Shown: positions 42,720-52,814, numbered from the stretch's first letter. The stretch is 64,000 nucleotides of DNA from an uncultured Lachnospiraceae bacterium (GCA_947588995.1 CANPZI010000011.1:32325-96324); one strand, 5' to 3'. Translations and numbers: made by a program. The notes: generated from the letters alone by a model not told the origin.

Positions 42720-44258
42720 TTACGCTCCTTTACTACTGGATTTTAAAATGCATGACATGATGATCTCCTGCGTTGCCTCGCTGCCGTCAAGCTCGCCCAC
42801 GATCCTGCCTTCATTCATGACATAGATCCTGTCGCACATACCGAGGATCTCCGGCAATTCCGAAGAGATCATGATAACCGTCTTTCCCTCAGCTACCAGT
42901 TGATTGATAATGCAGTAGATCTCATACTTGGCGCCTACATCAATACCTCTTGTCGGCTCATCCAGAATCAGCACATCAGGGTCAGCAAACATCCACTTTG
43001 CCAGCAGGACTTTCTGCTGATTGCCGCCGCTCAAGTTGCCGACATTCTGCTCGACAGTGGGGCACTTGGTTTTAAGCTTTTCTTTATATTCTACTGCCAC
43101 ACTGTACTCTTTATCCTTATCGATAATACTGTGACTGCTCACACCGTCCAGATTCGCCAGCGTCGTATTGATCTTAATGGGATTGCTTAAGATCAGCCCG
43201 TTGCCCTTGCGGTCCTCCGTCACATATGCCAGCTTGTGTCTGATGGCGTCATGCACTGAATTTAAGTGAACTTCCTCACCGTTGATACAGAGTTTTCCGC
43301 TGATATTGGTTCCGTAACTCTTGCCGAACACACTCATGGCAAGTTCTGTGCGCCCCGCACCCATCAGGCCCGAGATTCCCACTACTTCACCTTTGCGGGC
43401 ATTGATACTGACGCCGTCCACCACTTTCCGTTCCGAATACAGCGGATGATATACACTCCAATCCTTGATCTCCAGATTGATATCACCGATATGCTTCTCC
43501 CGTTTCGGGAAACGGTCCGACAGTTCACGGCCGACCATACCTTTGATGATACGTGCTTCCGAAATATCGTCTGTTTTTTTATCCAGCGTCTCTATCGTTG
43601 ACCCGTCACGGATCACGGTGATCTTATCCGCCACATAAGAGATCTCGTTTAATTTATGGGAGATAATAATGGAAGTCATGCCCTGTTTCTTAAATTTGAG
43701 AAGCAGATCCAGAAGCGCCTTGGAATCCGTCTCATTCAGAGATGCCGTAGGTTCGTCTAAGATAAGAAGCTTCGCGTTTTTGGCAAGCGCCTTGGCGATC
43801 TCCACAAGCTGCTGTTTTCCTACACCTATATCTTTAATCAATGTCTGGGGCGTCTCCTGTAGGCCTACCGTCTTTAACAGCTCGCCCGCACGACCAAAGG
43901 TTTCATTCCAGTCTAATTTATATTTGCGTCCTCTCTCGTTACCCAGAAACATATTTTCACCGATCGTCATATAAGGAATCAGCGCCAGTTCCTGATGAAT
44001 GATCACGATTCCTTTCTCTTCACTGTCCTTGATCTGATTGAATCTGCATACCTCGCCGTTATAGATGATGTCGCCCGTATAGGTCCCATAAGGATATATG
44101 CCGCTCAGCACATTCATCAACGTAGATTTGCCGGCGCCGTTCTCGCCTACCAGAGCGTGGATTTCGCCCTCCTCCACTTTCAGATTCACATTGTCAAGCG
44201 CCTTAACACCGGGGAAAGTCTTGGTAATATTTTTCATTTCCAGTAAAACTTTTGCCAA
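42720..44258 (-). CDS. mmsA: multiple-monosaccharide ABC transporter ATP-binding protein
   Basis: 512 residues with two ABC domains in one chain, as in RbsA/MglA. The first half has Walker [10 protein letters not shown], signature near [10 protein letters not shown] and Walker [11 protein letters not shown]. The second half has the degenerate A-site [10 protein letters not shown], signature LSGGNQQKV and Walker [15 protein letters not shown]. The best start is TTG at 44258 with GGGAGGG 6 nt upstream ([15 protein letters not shown]); the first in-frame ATG (44237) has no ribosome site. It follows chvE after a hairpin that probably lowers expression of the membrane part. Confidence 0.93.
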   Translation of the reverse strand: MAKVLLEMKNITKTFPGVKALDNVNLKVEEGEIHALVGENGAGKSTLMNVLSGIYPYGTYTGDIIYNGEVCRFNQIKDSEEKGIVIIHQELALIPYMTIGENMFLGNERGRKYKLDWNETFGRAGELLKTVGLQETPQTLIKDIGVGKQQLVEIAKALAKNAKLLILDEPTASLNETDSKALLDLLLKFKKQGMTSIIISHKLNEISYVADKITVIRDGSTIETLDKKTDDISEARIIKGMVGRELSDRFPKREKHIGDINLEIKDWSVYHPLYSERKVVDGVSINARKGEVVGISGLMGAGRTELAMSVFGKSYGTNISGKLCINGEEVHLNSVHDAIRHKLAYVTEDRKGNGLILSNPIKINTTLANLDGVSSHSIIDKDKEYSVAVEYKEKLKTKCPTVEQNVGNLSGGNQQKVLLAKWMFADPDVLILDEPTRGIDVGAKYEIYCIINQLVAEGKTVIMISSELPEILGMCDRIYVMNEGRIVGELDGSEATQEIIMSCILKSSSKGA

Positions 44259-44325
44259 TTGTATCCCTCCCAATCACTATACATTCAGATTTCCTATCCT
44301 TCAGGATATCGATCCTTTTGAAAAC

Positions 44326-44350
44326 CGGCAGGCGAATATACCGCCTGCCG
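44326..44350 (-). terminator. attenuator-type hairpin between chvE and mmsA
   Basis: CGGCAGGCG (44326-44334) pairs perfectly with CGCCTGCCG (44342-44350), loop 7 nt, followed on the minus strand by GTTTTC. It lies between the binding-protein gene and the ATPase gene, a common place for partial termination that keeps the binding protein in excess. Confidence 0.7.
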
Positions 44351-44421
44351 TATATTTACTTCTCTTCTCATCAGCTGCCAGGCAGCTTTATGAGTTAAAT
44401 TGCGAAGCGAATTTACCCATA

Positions 44422-45609
44422 TTACTGTAAATCGCTCTCTGCATAGTAACCGGAGTCTACCAGCAGCTCTTTGTAATTGTTGACATCCGCGAATACGGGC
44501 TCACACAGATAGGAAGGAACAACACCCTTGCCATTATCATATGTCTCGGTATCGTTGACCGGAGCCTCGCCGCCCTTCATGATCGCGTCAACCATCTCTA
44601 CAACCTTGGAAGCAAGAGTACGTGTATCCTTAAAGATCGACATGGACTGTTTGCCTGCGATCATGTTCTTAACGTTGGCGATATCGCAGTCCTGACCCGT
44701 AATGATCGGCCAGTCGCCTGTGTAGTTGGCTTCCAGAGAGTTCTCAACGCCAAGCGCTGTAGAATCGTTGGAGCAAAGAACAGCGTCCAGCTTCGTACCG
44801 TCCGCATAGTTAGCGGAAATGATGGCATCCATTCTCGCCTGCGCCGTCTCTGTAGACCAGTTAGCGGTTGCAACCGTTTCAAAATCGGTCTGTCCGGATT
44901 TAACTACCAGTTTGCCGGCATCGATGTACGGCTGAAGAACATCCATAGCGCCGCCGAAGAAATATCTTGCATTATTGTCGCCGGGATCGCCTGTTACAAG
45001 CTCAATGTTAAAAGGACCCGCCGCATTGTCGAGATCAAGCTGGTCTCTGATGTACTCGCCCTGTTTCGTGCCTACCATGTAGTTATCGAACGTAGCATAG
45101 TAGGAAACCGCATCAGAGTTCATGATCAGACGGTCATAAGCGATAACCGGAATCTCTTTTTCCTTAGCCTGCTCAAGAACCGTACCGAGAGAATCACCGT
45201 CGATGGATGCGATAACGAGAAGCTGGCACCCGGAGTTGATCATATTCTCAATCTGGGAAACCTGGGTAGCGATATCGTTCGCCGCATACTGAAGGTCTAC
45301 TTCGTAACCTGCCGCTTCTAGCTCAGCCTGCATATTCGAGCCGTCCTGGTTCCATCTCTGCAGATCTTTGGTAGGCATCGCCACGCCTACTTTACCGCCG
45401 CCTGCCGCGGTCGTATCCGCTGCTGCCATGTCATCCGCCGCCGTGTCATCCGCCGCCGTATCTGCCGCCGCCGTATCTGCCGCCGCCGTGTTATCCGTTG
45501 TCGGTTCAGCCGCGCTGTCTGTCCCGGCAGAGGAACCGCCGCCGCAGCCTGCTAACAGGGTCGCGGTCATTGCCGTTGCCATGAGCATACATAACAATTT
45601 CTTCTTCAT
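44422..45609 (-). CDS. chvE: sugar-binding lipoprotein of the monosaccharide ABC transporter (ChvE-like)
   Basis: A 395-residue extracellular lipoprotein. The signal ends TLLAGCG with the lipid Cys at 22. A repetitive Ala/Asp/Thr linker (about 35-70) comes next, then a two-lobed periplasmic-binding-protein fold: KVGVAMPTKDLQRWNQDGSNM, YAANDIATQVSQIENMI, PVIAYDRLIMNSDA and TGQDCDIANVKNMI. This fits the ChvE/xylose-arabinose type that works with MmsA/MmsB. GGGAGG ribosome site. The linker is encoded by a 15-bp tandem repeat. Confidence 0.92.
   Translation of the reverse strand: MKKKLLCMLMATAMTATLLAGCGGGSSAGTDSAAEPTTDNTAAADTAAADTAADDTAADDMAAADTTAAGGGKVGVAMPTKDLQRWNQDGSNMQAELEAAGYEVDLQYAANDIATQVSQIENMINSGCQLLVIASIDGDSLGTVLEQAKEKEIPVIAYDRLIMNSDAVSYYATFDNYMVGTKQGEYIRDQLDLDNAAGPFNIELVTGDPGDNNARYFFGGAMDVLQPYIDAGKLVVKSGQTDFETVATANWSTETAQARMDAIISANYADGTKLDAVLCSNDSTALGVENSLEANYTGDWPIITGQDCDIANVKNMIAGKQSMSIFKDTRTLASKVVEMVDAIMKGGEAPVNDTETYDNGKGVVPSYLCEPVFADVNNYKELLVDSGYYAESDLQ
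45422..45496. repeat. 15-bp tandem repeat in the chvE linker
   Basis: Five consecutive 15-bp units of the form GCCGCCGTNTCNNCC (45422, 45437, 45452, 45467, 45482). Two of the units are identical. They encode the five-residue ADTAA/ADDTA-like linker between lipid anchor and binding domain. The unit is in frame, so copy-number change would only alter linker length. Confidence 0.8.
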
Positions 45610-45845
45610 GTTTTTCCTCCCTTAATTTGTGAGATTTTATTGGTTTCTGCCACAGATGCGGTAAAAGCCTGCACCTGTCACAAGTTCAATCTATCACAAA
45701 TTGAATAGGAATAACTTGCGATTTTCTGTAGATTTTCATGTCGTTACCTGTACATGAGAAGAAAGGATTAGCACAAATTTGTCAAAATGCGGCCGATGTA
45801 ACGCAAAAAAGTCCTATTGCTGCTTCATGATATATCCCAAATATC

Positions 45846-46898
45846 CTACTGCGGCATTTTTTCCGGCGCATTCAGATACACATCCTCTTTCAGATGGAAA
45901 CCGCTTCCGATAATGACTTCGTCAATATTGTCGCGGTTGACGCTTATAGGTTCCAATCCAATATAGGGTGTCTCATAGCTGCCGTTCTCGAGCATCGTAA
46001 CATCAGATGCGCTCAGTTCTTCTCCTCTGGCAAGGGCGACGGACGCCTGCGCGGCTTTGGTGGCAAGGCGCTCTACCGGCTTATACACCGTCATGACCTG
46101 CGTGCCTTCCACAATGCGCTGACACGCCGCCAGGTCGGCATCCTGCCCGACCACGAGAATATCACCCGCCATCCGGTTCTCCGCCAGCGCGCGTATGGTC
46201 TGCGTGGCAAGATCGTCGTTGCCGCACATGATGGCATCTATATCCTTAAGCTCTGTGCTGTGATCATATATGTACGCCGCCGCCAGCTCTGCACGCCATC
46301 CTTCCGCATGCGCGCTGTCCACGATCGTGACATCGTTGTCCCGCATCACCCTGCGGAAAGCATCCTCCACAAGAGGAACATTGCTGTCTGTGGGAGAACC
46401 GCCCAGCATAAGCACATTGCCGCCCGAGATGCCCGCATCGACGAGCGCCTGTCCCATCATGGTTCCCACCATGGAATTATCAAAGGAAATATACAGATCG
46501 ATTCCCGCGTCCTTGATCAGACGGTCATAGGCGACGATCCTGATTCCTTCTTCCTCAGCCTTTTTCACAGATTCCCTAAGCGCATCGGAATCGATACAGA
46601 CGATGACAATCACATCCATGCCTTTCTGTATGAAATAGTCGATCTGCTTCTTCTGCTCTTCGATATCTCCGTTGGCATTCTGCACATTGACTTCCGCGCC
46701 CAGCTCCTTGGCCACCGAGACAAACACATCCCTGTCTCGCTGCCACCTCTCAATGACGAAAGAGTCAAAGCTCATGCCGATCTGGATCTTATCGTCCTCT
46801 TCTCTTTTCTCCGTGCTTCCGGTTTCCGTCTGTCCGCAAGCCATACAGCAGACCAGAAGCGTTACGGCAAGGACCGCGCCGATACACCTTTTCATCAT
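45846..46898 (-). CDS. sugar-binding lipoprotein linked to YesM/YesN
   Basis: 350 residues. Lipoprotein signal with LLVCCMACGQ (lipid Cys near 21). A periplasmic-binding-protein fold (from about 40) follows: KIQIGMSFDSFVIERWQRDRD, NANGDIEEQKKQIDYFIQKGMDVIVIVCIDSDA, IVAYDRLIKDAGIDLYISFDNSMVG. It is related to ChvE. Its ATG overlaps the stop of the YesN-type gene (ATGATGA), so it is translationally coupled to the regulator rather than to the transporter. This suggests a sensing role, handing sugar information to the kinase. GTGGAG ribosome site. Confidence 0.88.
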   Translation of the reverse strand: MMKRCIGAVLAVTLLVCCMACGQTETGSTEKREEDDKIQIGMSFDSFVIERWQRDRDVFVSVAKELGAEVNVQNANGDIEEQKKQIDYFIQKGMDVIVIVCIDSDALRESVKKAEEEGIRIVAYDRLIKDAGIDLYISFDNSMVGTMMGQALVDAGISGGNVLMLGGSPTDSNVPLVEDAFRRVMRDNDVTIVDSAHAEGWRAELAAAYIYDHSTELKDIDAIMCGNDDLATQTIRALAENRMAGDILVVGQDADLAACQRIVEGTQVMTVYKPVERLATKAAQASVALARGEELSASDVTMLENGSYETPYIGLEPISVNRDNIDEVIIGSGFHLKEDVYLNAPEKMPQ

Positions 46899-48505
46899 CG
46901 CGGCTCCACGCCCCCTTCCGCCTTGTATTCCGTAGGCGTAACACCCACGTTTTTCTTGAACGACCGGCTGAAATAATTGGGGTCCGCATATCCTACCATA
47001 GAGCAGATTTCTTTCATGGAACACTCCGTAGTGGACAACAGCTCTTTCGCCTTTTCCATGCGGACGCCGGTCAGGTACTCCACGAATCCCTCCCCCGTTT
47101 CTTCTTTAAAGATTTTGCTGAAATAATAGGGGCTTATATTGACCCGGCGCGATACGTCGTCAAGCGAAATGTCTTTGCTGTAATTATCCCGGATGTATTC
47201 CTTCGCCGCCTCCACCTGACTGACAGACTTCTCGGAGACCTTGTGCAGGACGTTCTGACAAGCCTCGCTCACTTTCAGGACAAACCACTTCCGAAGCGTC
47301 TCCGCATCGGCAGCGTTCATCACTTCCGGAAGATACTCGTTTCGCGTGTTAAACTCGTAAGTCATACCGCCGTTCTCATAGGCGATATGCTCTGCCCAGA
47401 GGACAAATTCAAGCACTTTTAAGCGGATAGCCATCCGGCTGTCGGGATTGTTATCCACCATCCAGTCAAAAAATTCCCCTGCCGTCAGCATGGCGCGGTT
47501 CAGTTCCCCGTTCTTCACTTCCTCAAACAGGCGCTTTTCCAGATGGATCGGATAATCCCCTCCGTATTCGCAGTGGATCGGCAGGTCATCCGCGTGCGCT
47601 ACGCTTCCGGTAGTGTGCAAGAGCGCGTTAAGCGCTTCCGAATAGGAATTTTTCACTTCTTTCATCCGCCTGATAGAGCCGATGCCGATACGGAAATTGA
47701 TATCGGTCTTCCTGCGAAGCTCCCGGACCATCGCCCTCGACTTTTCAATCAATTCTATCCTTTTGTTGTAATCCATGGACTCCTCACTGCAGGGAACCAG
47801 CACGGCGATCTTGTTCGCCATGACCGATCCCGCAATGCAGCCCGAAAAACCTTCTTTTAGCGCCTCCCGCACCTCCTGTTCATGCCGGCTGATGCGAACG
47901 CTGCTTCCCACCGCATTGGTCAGATGGCTCCCCTCCTGAGCCTCGCCGCATACCACGGCCGCCATATACGCATACTCCTGCTCGATACCCAGCAGTTCCC
48001 TGTAGCTGTCGATGTCTCCGGTAAAATGCTCCTGCAGGAGAATATCGTATATCAGCCCGCTCTCTATGATCGGCGCCACCGTCTCCAGCTTCTCACGGAT
48101 CAAAAGATCGTTGCTGCGTTTCTCGCGTTCTTTGTCGATCTGCGCTATCGCCTTTCGGATCGCGGCCACGATCCTCGTCTTCTCCATAGGCTTTGTGATA
48201 TATTCCAGCACACCCAGCCTGATGGCTTCTTTGGCATAGTCAAACTTGTCATAAGCCGACATCACGATAAACACGACATTCTGATTGGTCGCCCGTATCT
48301 CTTTCATGGCTTCGATACCGTTAATGCCGGGCATTTGAATATCCATGATCGCGATATCCGGCCGATAATTCTCCGCCAGCTCGATCACGCTCCTGCCAGT
48401 CTTGGCATACTCTACCATGCACTCACTGCCAAATTCTTTCTCGATAATAAATTTGAGCGAGTCGATGACGATCCCCTCATCGTCCGCCAACATGATCCTG
48501 TACAT
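46895..48505 (-). CDS. YesN-type response regulator with AraC DNA-binding domain
   Basis: 536 residues. Receiver at the N-terminus (LADDEG at 6-11, phospho-Asp in IAIMDIQMPGINGIE, KPM lysine near 105), a long middle helical region (about 125-420), and a C-terminal AraC double helix-turn-helix (about 430-536: ISLDDVSRRVNISPYYFSKIFKEETG, MKEICSMVGYADPNYFSRSFKKNVGVTPTEYK). It usually activates sugar-transport operons, so chvE-mmsAB downstream is the likely target. ATG at 48505 follows GGAG. Overlaps the second binding protein by 4 bp and follows the kinase by 28 bp. Confidence 0.92.
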   Translation of the reverse strand: MYRIMLADDEGIVIDSLKFIIEKEFGSECMVEYAKTGRSVIELAENYRPDIAIMDIQMPGINGIEAMKEIRATNQNVVFIVMSAYDKFDYAKEAIRLGVLEYITKPMEKTRIVAAIRKAIAQIDKEREKRSNDLLIREKLETVAPIIESGLIYDILLQEHFTGDIDSYRELLGIEQEYAYMAAVVCGEAQEGSHLTNAVGSSVRISRHEQEVREALKEGFSGCIAGSVMANKIAVLVPCSEESMDYNKRIELIEKSRAMVRELRRKTDINFRIGIGSIRRMKEVKNSYSEALNALLHTTGSVAHADDLPIHCEYGGDYPIHLEKRLFEEVKNGELNRAMLTAGEFFDWMVDNNPDSRMAIRLKVLEFVLWAEHIAYENGGMTYEFNTRNEYLPEVMNAADAETLRKWFVLKVSEACQNVLHKVSEKSVSQVEAAKEYIRDNYSKDISLDDVSRRVNISPYYFSKIFKEETGEGFVEYLTGVRMEKAKELLSTTECSMKEICSMVGYADPNYFSRSFKKNVGVTPTEYKAEGGVEPR

Positions 48506-48533
48506 ACCCTGTCTCCATTCCGGAATCCATTCC

Positions 48534-50090
48534 TCACTGTTCTTCCACGCCGTCCGCTCTGCGGTCTGCACCGCCGCCGGCTGTCTGCCTGATACGGATC
48601 AGCACTTCTGTGCCCTGTCCTGTTCCTTCGCTGTTGATCGCCACCGCGTCTTCATCCCCCGTATACAGCCGCATACGCGATATCACGTTGTCCATGCCGA
48701 TCCCGTTGGATCCGGCGGCCATGCCGCTCTCTCTGTAGGTACCGTTCATCACCCGGTCGATCGTCTCCCGGCTCATGCCGACACCGTTGTCTTTAATGCT
48801 AATGCAGATACCCCCCCCCACAAAACCAGCGTTTACGGCATTTTCTCCCGCCGCGCCGCGCTCCCGGTAAACGCACAGTCTGATCACGCCGTCGCCTTCC
48901 ATCTCACGAATGCCGTGATTGACACAGTTCTCCACGATCGGCTGCAGGATCATACCCGGCATCTGTGTCTGCATAAGGGCTTCATCCACATTTTTCTCAT
49001 AATGGATATCGCCCGCAAAGCGCACATTCAGGATATAGATGTAGGAATCCACCATCTCGATCTCCTCGGCAAGAGAGACATTCTCTTCGCTTTTTTTCAT
49101 GTTATAGCGGTAAAACTGCGCGATCTTCTGGACATATTCATACGTTCTGTCGGCGCCCTCCATCATGGCAAGCTGGGCGCCCGCGTTCAGCGTGTTAAAA
49201 AGGAAATGCGGGTTGATCTGCGCCTGCAGATATTTCAGCCTCGCATCCTTCAGATGGGTTTCCATCAGCAGTTCTTTCTCCTTAAGTTTCCGCTCCGCCT
49301 CCATATTGTCCCTGATCTGTTCAATGTATCTTCCTATGCTGGCGACCATGGAATTGAAAGCCTGTGTCACGATCCCGACTTCGTCCGTCGATTCAGGCTC
49401 CCGAAGTTCGATGTCAAAATTGCCTCTGGCAATTTCATCTGCGGAGCCCGCAAGCCTTTTTAACGGTCTGATAACCGTGCCCGTAAAACTGATGATAATA
49501 CCTACATTGCCAACCATCACAGCAGTCATAACAACCATGGACACCAGTTCAAACAGCCTGAATCGTCTGAGCAGCTCCATATACTGCGTCGAATTGTTTT
49601 TAAACTGTTCGCTGTTTAAGGCGGATATGTAGGCGCTGATATAGTCGTACATCTGTGTTGTGGATTCATATCTGATCCTGTATTTTTCCACATTCCGGCC
49701 GCGCTTTGCCTCAATCGTCTGTCCCGCCGTCTCCAGATACCGTTCCGACATATGCCTGATGTTGCGTTCCATTCTTCCGAAAGCAGAACCCGTCACCCGA
49801 TCCTCCAGTTCCCGCACCATCTCCGAAAAAACCTGCTCGCTCCGGTAATAATCCTCCAGAGAGTCTGTGGTCTTTGCGCTCAGATACGCCGTCATATTAT
49901 CCTGCATCTTCGTCAGCGCATCCGACAGCTCGTTCAGATGCAGATTATCCTGATAGACCGCATCCAACTGGGACGACATGCTGTTGATACCCGCCAATAA
50001 CGCCAGATTGACACACAGCATGAAAAGGTTCGTCACGATATAGATCGCGCTGATCTTAAACTGGAGGGAACCGTCGCGTAATCTACTCAT
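48534..50090 (-). CDS. YesM-type sensor histidine kinase
   Basis: 518 residues. Two membrane helices (about 10-33 and 185-210) enclose an extracytoplasmic helical sensor domain. HAMP follows (about 212-265, RPLKRLAGSADEIARGNFDI), then His_kinase (LKYLQAQINPHFLFNTLN, His near 312) and HATPase_c (IVENCVNHGI, DNGVGM, GIGMDNVISRM). It starts 8 bp inside the upstream anchored binding protein (GAGGAGG site). A run of nine G (48811-48819 on the other strand as C9) lies inside the ATPase domain at VGGGI, a slippage-prone site. Confidence 0.92.
   Translation of the reverse strand: MSRLRDGSLQFKISAIYIVTNLFMLCVNLALLAGINSMSSQLDAVYQDNLHLNELSDALTKMQDNMTAYLSAKTTDSLEDYYRSEQVFSEMVRELEDRVTGSAFGRMERNIRHMSERYLETAGQTIEAKRGRNVEKYRIRYESTTQMYDYISAYISALNSEQFKNNSTQYMELLRRFRLFELVSMVVMTAVMVGNVGIIISFTGTVIRPLKRLAGSADEIARGNFDIELREPESTDEVGIVTQAFNSMVASIGRYIEQIRDNMEAERKLKEKELLMETHLKDARLKYLQAQINPHFLFNTLNAGAQLAMMEGADRTYEYVQKIAQFYRYNMKKSEENVSLAEEIEMVDSYIYILNVRFAGDIHYEKNVDEALMQTQMPGMILQPIVENCVNHGIREMEGDGVIRLCVYRERGAAGENAVNAGFVGGGICISIKDNGVGMSRETIDRVMNGTYRESGMAAGSNGIGMDNVISRMRLYTGDEDAVAINSEGTGQGTEVLIRIRQTAGGGADRRADGVEEQ
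48811..48819. repeat. C9/G9 homopolymer inside the YesM kinase gene
   Basis: Nine consecutive C on the plus strand, G9 in the coding sense, at codons for Gly-Gly-Gly in the HATPase domain. The frame is intact here; a one-base slip would truncate the kinase before its DNGVGM motif. Confidence 0.8.
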
Positions 50091-51252
50091 CCGCACTTTC
50101 CTCCTCGTTATCATCAAGATATTCTGCCACGTTATTCTTGTTGATCACCGTGACATCCGCCGTAAAATACTGGCTCGTGTAGCCCAGATCATGATACTCC
50201 TGAAGCGCCTCTATGCAGTAACCGCCCATCTGTTCGGTATCGATCACCGCCGTCGCGTATATGACATTCCTGTCGATCGCGTTGGCGATCGTATCGGACA
50301 AAAAATATCCCAGAATATTAACGTCGCCTACCATATTATAGTCTACTACAGCCTGATAAACGCATGTCGTGCTCAGTTCGTCCAGACAGATGATGATATC
50401 CGGCACGTTTTCTTCCATAAAGATGTCACGGATCGACTCCTCCACAGAGAAATCATTGGTATCATCGATGGAGATAGGGATAAATTCCAGTTCAATGTCC
50501 GTGGACTTCTCGTTCTCCATCGTTTCCTGGATGCCGGAGTAGAGGATATTCTGATCCACATCGCTGGCATAAGCGTTGACCAGCACGGCTATCTTCACTT
50601 TTCCTCCGATCGCTCTGGCAGAATCGAGAAACTGCACCGCACCGTCCTCCCTGCCACTGCTCAGACGGCGTTCGGCACTATCCTTATTTCCGATGATATC
50701 TGCGAGCAGATACAGCCCCATTTTGCCATACTCACGGCCAAGATTATAGCTGCCCACACCGACAAAACTGCATCTGCTGCTGTGCGTATTATCCCCGTAG
50801 AGCGTTACCACGGGTATGCCCTGCGCCGATGCCTCGTCAATAAGCGCGGCGATCTCTTCTCCCTCGTCCGCCGTCACAATAATTCCGTCTACCCCGGAAG
50901 CAATCGCGATGCGCATCAGATCCTCTTTACTGTATTCCCGAGACAGATTCCCGCCCAGCCAGTCCACATACACGTTGTTCTCCAGGCCGCGCGCGTACGC
51001 CCCCTGGTACACCGACGTCCAGAAAGAAGATTTGTAATCATCTGTGATCATTACATAATATCTGTCATAAACCGTGTCATCCGCGGTATCTGCGCTTTTG
51101 CCATAACCGTTATAGAAACGGACCACCGCGGCGCCCATGCCGGCAGTCAGAGCCAGACATGCCACGGTGATCACCAGCGGCAGAATATACGATCTGTGCA
51201 CCGTCCTTGTTCTTTCCTCACCGGTCTGAGCCGTTTTTCTCTTCTTATTCAA
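50083..51252 (-). CDS. membrane-anchored sugar-binding protein (sensor partner of YesM)
   Basis: 389 residues. A basic cytosolic tail, one uncleaved membrane helix (about 22-46, YILPLVITVACLALTAGMG), then a periplasmic-binding fold (RYYVMITDDYKSSFWTSVYQGAYARG, GVDGIIVTADEGEEIAALIDEASAQGIPVVTLYGD). It has no lipobox and no transport partner of its own. The start is TTG at 51252; the next Met is inside the membrane helix. It precedes and overlaps the YesM gene, so it probably presents ligand to that kinase, as in BxlA/CcpB-like sensing trios (inference). Confidence 0.85.
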   Translation of the reverse strand: MNKKRKTAQTGEERTRTVHRSYILPLVITVACLALTAGMGAAVVRFYNGYGKSADTADDTVYDRYYVMITDDYKSSFWTSVYQGAYARGLENNVYVDWLGGNLSREYSKEDLMRIAIASGVDGIIVTADEGEEIAALIDEASAQGIPVVTLYGDNTHSSRCSFVGVGSYNLGREYGKMGLYLLADIIGNKDSAERRLSSGREDGAVQFLDSARAIGGKVKIAVLVNAYASDVDQNILYSGIQETMENEKSTDIELEFIPISIDDTNDFSVEESIRDIFMEENVPDIIICLDELSTTCVYQAVVDYNMVGDVNILGYFLSDTIANAIDRNVIYATAVIDTEQMGGYCIEALQEYHDLGYTSQYFTADVTVINKNNVAEYLDDNEEESADE

Positions 51253-51378
51253 ACCGCCGTATCCCTTCCCTGTACCGCAGCATCTGCAACACGCACTATC
51301 CTATCATTTATCTTTCCTGTACCAGCCAAAGTCGTTCCGCGCGTTTGGAATTTCTTCTTTCGCGCAATATATGGATAT

Positions 51379-51407
51379 ATTTTAACACATTATCGTTGCA
51401 CTTTCAA
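51379..51407 (-). promoter_or_regulatory. promoter of the sugar-sensing operon
   Basis: TTGAAA (51407-51402) and TAAAAT (51384-51379) with 17-bp spacing, 126 bp before the anchored binding protein. Long AT-rich leader. Confidence 0.6.
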
Positions 51408-51481
51408 TCGCGCCCTGTTTTTCGATTTATCAGGCGTGTTTGTATACTTTTCCCGAAAACAAGCCATCATTCAGCCAGTCT

Positions 51482-52711
51482 TCATAATATCTCCTCCGCC
51501 GTCTGCGCATCTATGATCACCTGAACCGCCCGCTGTGTCTCCTCTGATTCCTCAATCCCTTTTATGATCCAGACCGGCTTGACATCATAGGTTCCCATGC
51601 CGGACGACAGATCGACATAATAGTACAATTCCGCGCCGGTCATTTCATATGTCGAGTTCCCGGACATCTGCGCGCACTTATCTGCGGCAGCCCGGGCGAT
51701 GGCATCTATGGGGAGCAGCGTTATCCCTGTCTTTTCCTCCGAAATGTCAAACACCTTTTCAATTTCCAGATACTCTATCCCGTTTTGCGACACAAACGCC
51801 TGCACCGGCGCGTTCGCGTCCGCTGCGTCCGAAAAAATTCCAGCGTATACATGGTAAAGCGGAAGTCCTCTGTATGTTTCGTTGATGCAGAAATAATACC
51901 CTTCGTCCGCGGCCGACCAGGCTTCCTTGTAGCGCGCATGATCAATATTGCCGTCCATACTTTCATGATATTCCCGCGACTGCATCCCTGCATAATCCAG
52001 AGCATACCCCGTATAGTCATATTCGGATTCCATGTCAATCTTCGTCAGGGCGTCGCTCACGATCTGAAACGCAGCTTCGCGGTCCATAAAAGCCAGCTGC
52101 GCCTCCTGGGAATATAGGTCTGCATTGTACCGCTCATCTTCCTCATCCAATACAAACGCGCTTCGTATGTATGGCATCAGTGTCCTCTTCATATAGCTCA
52201 TCTGACTGGAAAGCGGCCCGTATGACAATGTTGTCTCTTCCGGGGTTACATACGTCCCCGTTTTGACTTCTTTCCCATACTCGTCTTTCTCTTCATACTC
52301 GTATGTTTCATAGGTATCGTTACCGCTGAACAACAGTGCAAAAGCTTTCCCCGCATCCACCTTTTTCATCCGGGCTTTCGCGGTGACAGGAGGCTCTTCT
52401 GTCAGATCCGCATCAACCGTGATATCCATGTCAAATCTGACGTTCTCTACGGCATTTTCATAACGCTCCGGGAAAGATACATCGACAGGCAGAGCATTCT
52501 GAACGTCCGCGTTTTCGGCTCTCTCTATGCTTTCTGTCGGCTCCATGCTTTCGATTATTTCCACACTTCCGGTTGTTTCCACACTCTGCATATTATCCTG
52601 CGCATTTTCTTTGTCCCCGCAGCCCGCCAAGACAAACAGCGGTGCCGCCATGCACAGCCCCATCGTGATCACTTTTCTTCTTCCCTTTTGTGTTTTCTTT
52701 GTTCTCTTCAT
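51482..52711 (-). CDS. lipoprotein of unknown function
   Basis: 409 residues. Basic start, hydrophobic segment and lipobox APLFVLAGCGDKEN (lipid Cys near 30). A Ser/Thr/Glu-rich spacer (about 35-75, repeated TTGS/ESMEPTES-like units) leads to a mixed alpha/beta region. No catalytic motif was recognised. The C-terminal part (ELYYYVDLSSGMGTYDVKPVWIIKGIEESEETQRAVQVIIDAQTAEEI) looks like the DUF/regulatory PepSY-like beta meander seen in some Firmicute envelope regulators; this is only a resemblance. GGAGG 8 nt before the ATG. It is separated by 229 bp from the sugar-sensing operon and is divergent from the AgrA-like pair. Confidence 0.65.
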   Translation of the reverse strand: MKRTKKTQKGRRKVITMGLCMAAPLFVLAGCGDKENAQDNMQSVETTGSVEIIESMEPTESIERAENADVQNALPVDVSFPERYENAVENVRFDMDITVDADLTEEPPVTAKARMKKVDAGKAFALLFSGNDTYETYEYEEKDEYGKEVKTGTYVTPEETTLSYGPLSSQMSYMKRTLMPYIRSAFVLDEEDERYNADLYSQEAQLAFMDREAAFQIVSDALTKIDMESEYDYTGYALDYAGMQSREYHESMDGNIDHARYKEAWSAADEGYYFCINETYRGLPLYHVYAGIFSDAADANAPVQAFVSQNGIEYLEIEKVFDISEEKTGITLLPIDAIARAAADKCAQMSGNSTYEMTGAELYYYVDLSSGMGTYDVKPVWIIKGIEESEETQRAVQVIIDAQTAEEIL

Positions 52712-52814
52712 TTCAAATCCTCCTCGCTGTATTTTTTGACGTCGCTGCATCCTTGTACAACCGACGGTATCTCACATTATCCCTGTTTCTGCCGCAATTT
52801 CAACCGTTCTCGCA

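Noticed and set aside
45422..45496. Tandem repeat as a regulatory or mobile element
   Set aside because: It is in frame in a lipoprotein linker and encodes a simple Ala/Asp/Thr spacer, which explains it fully.
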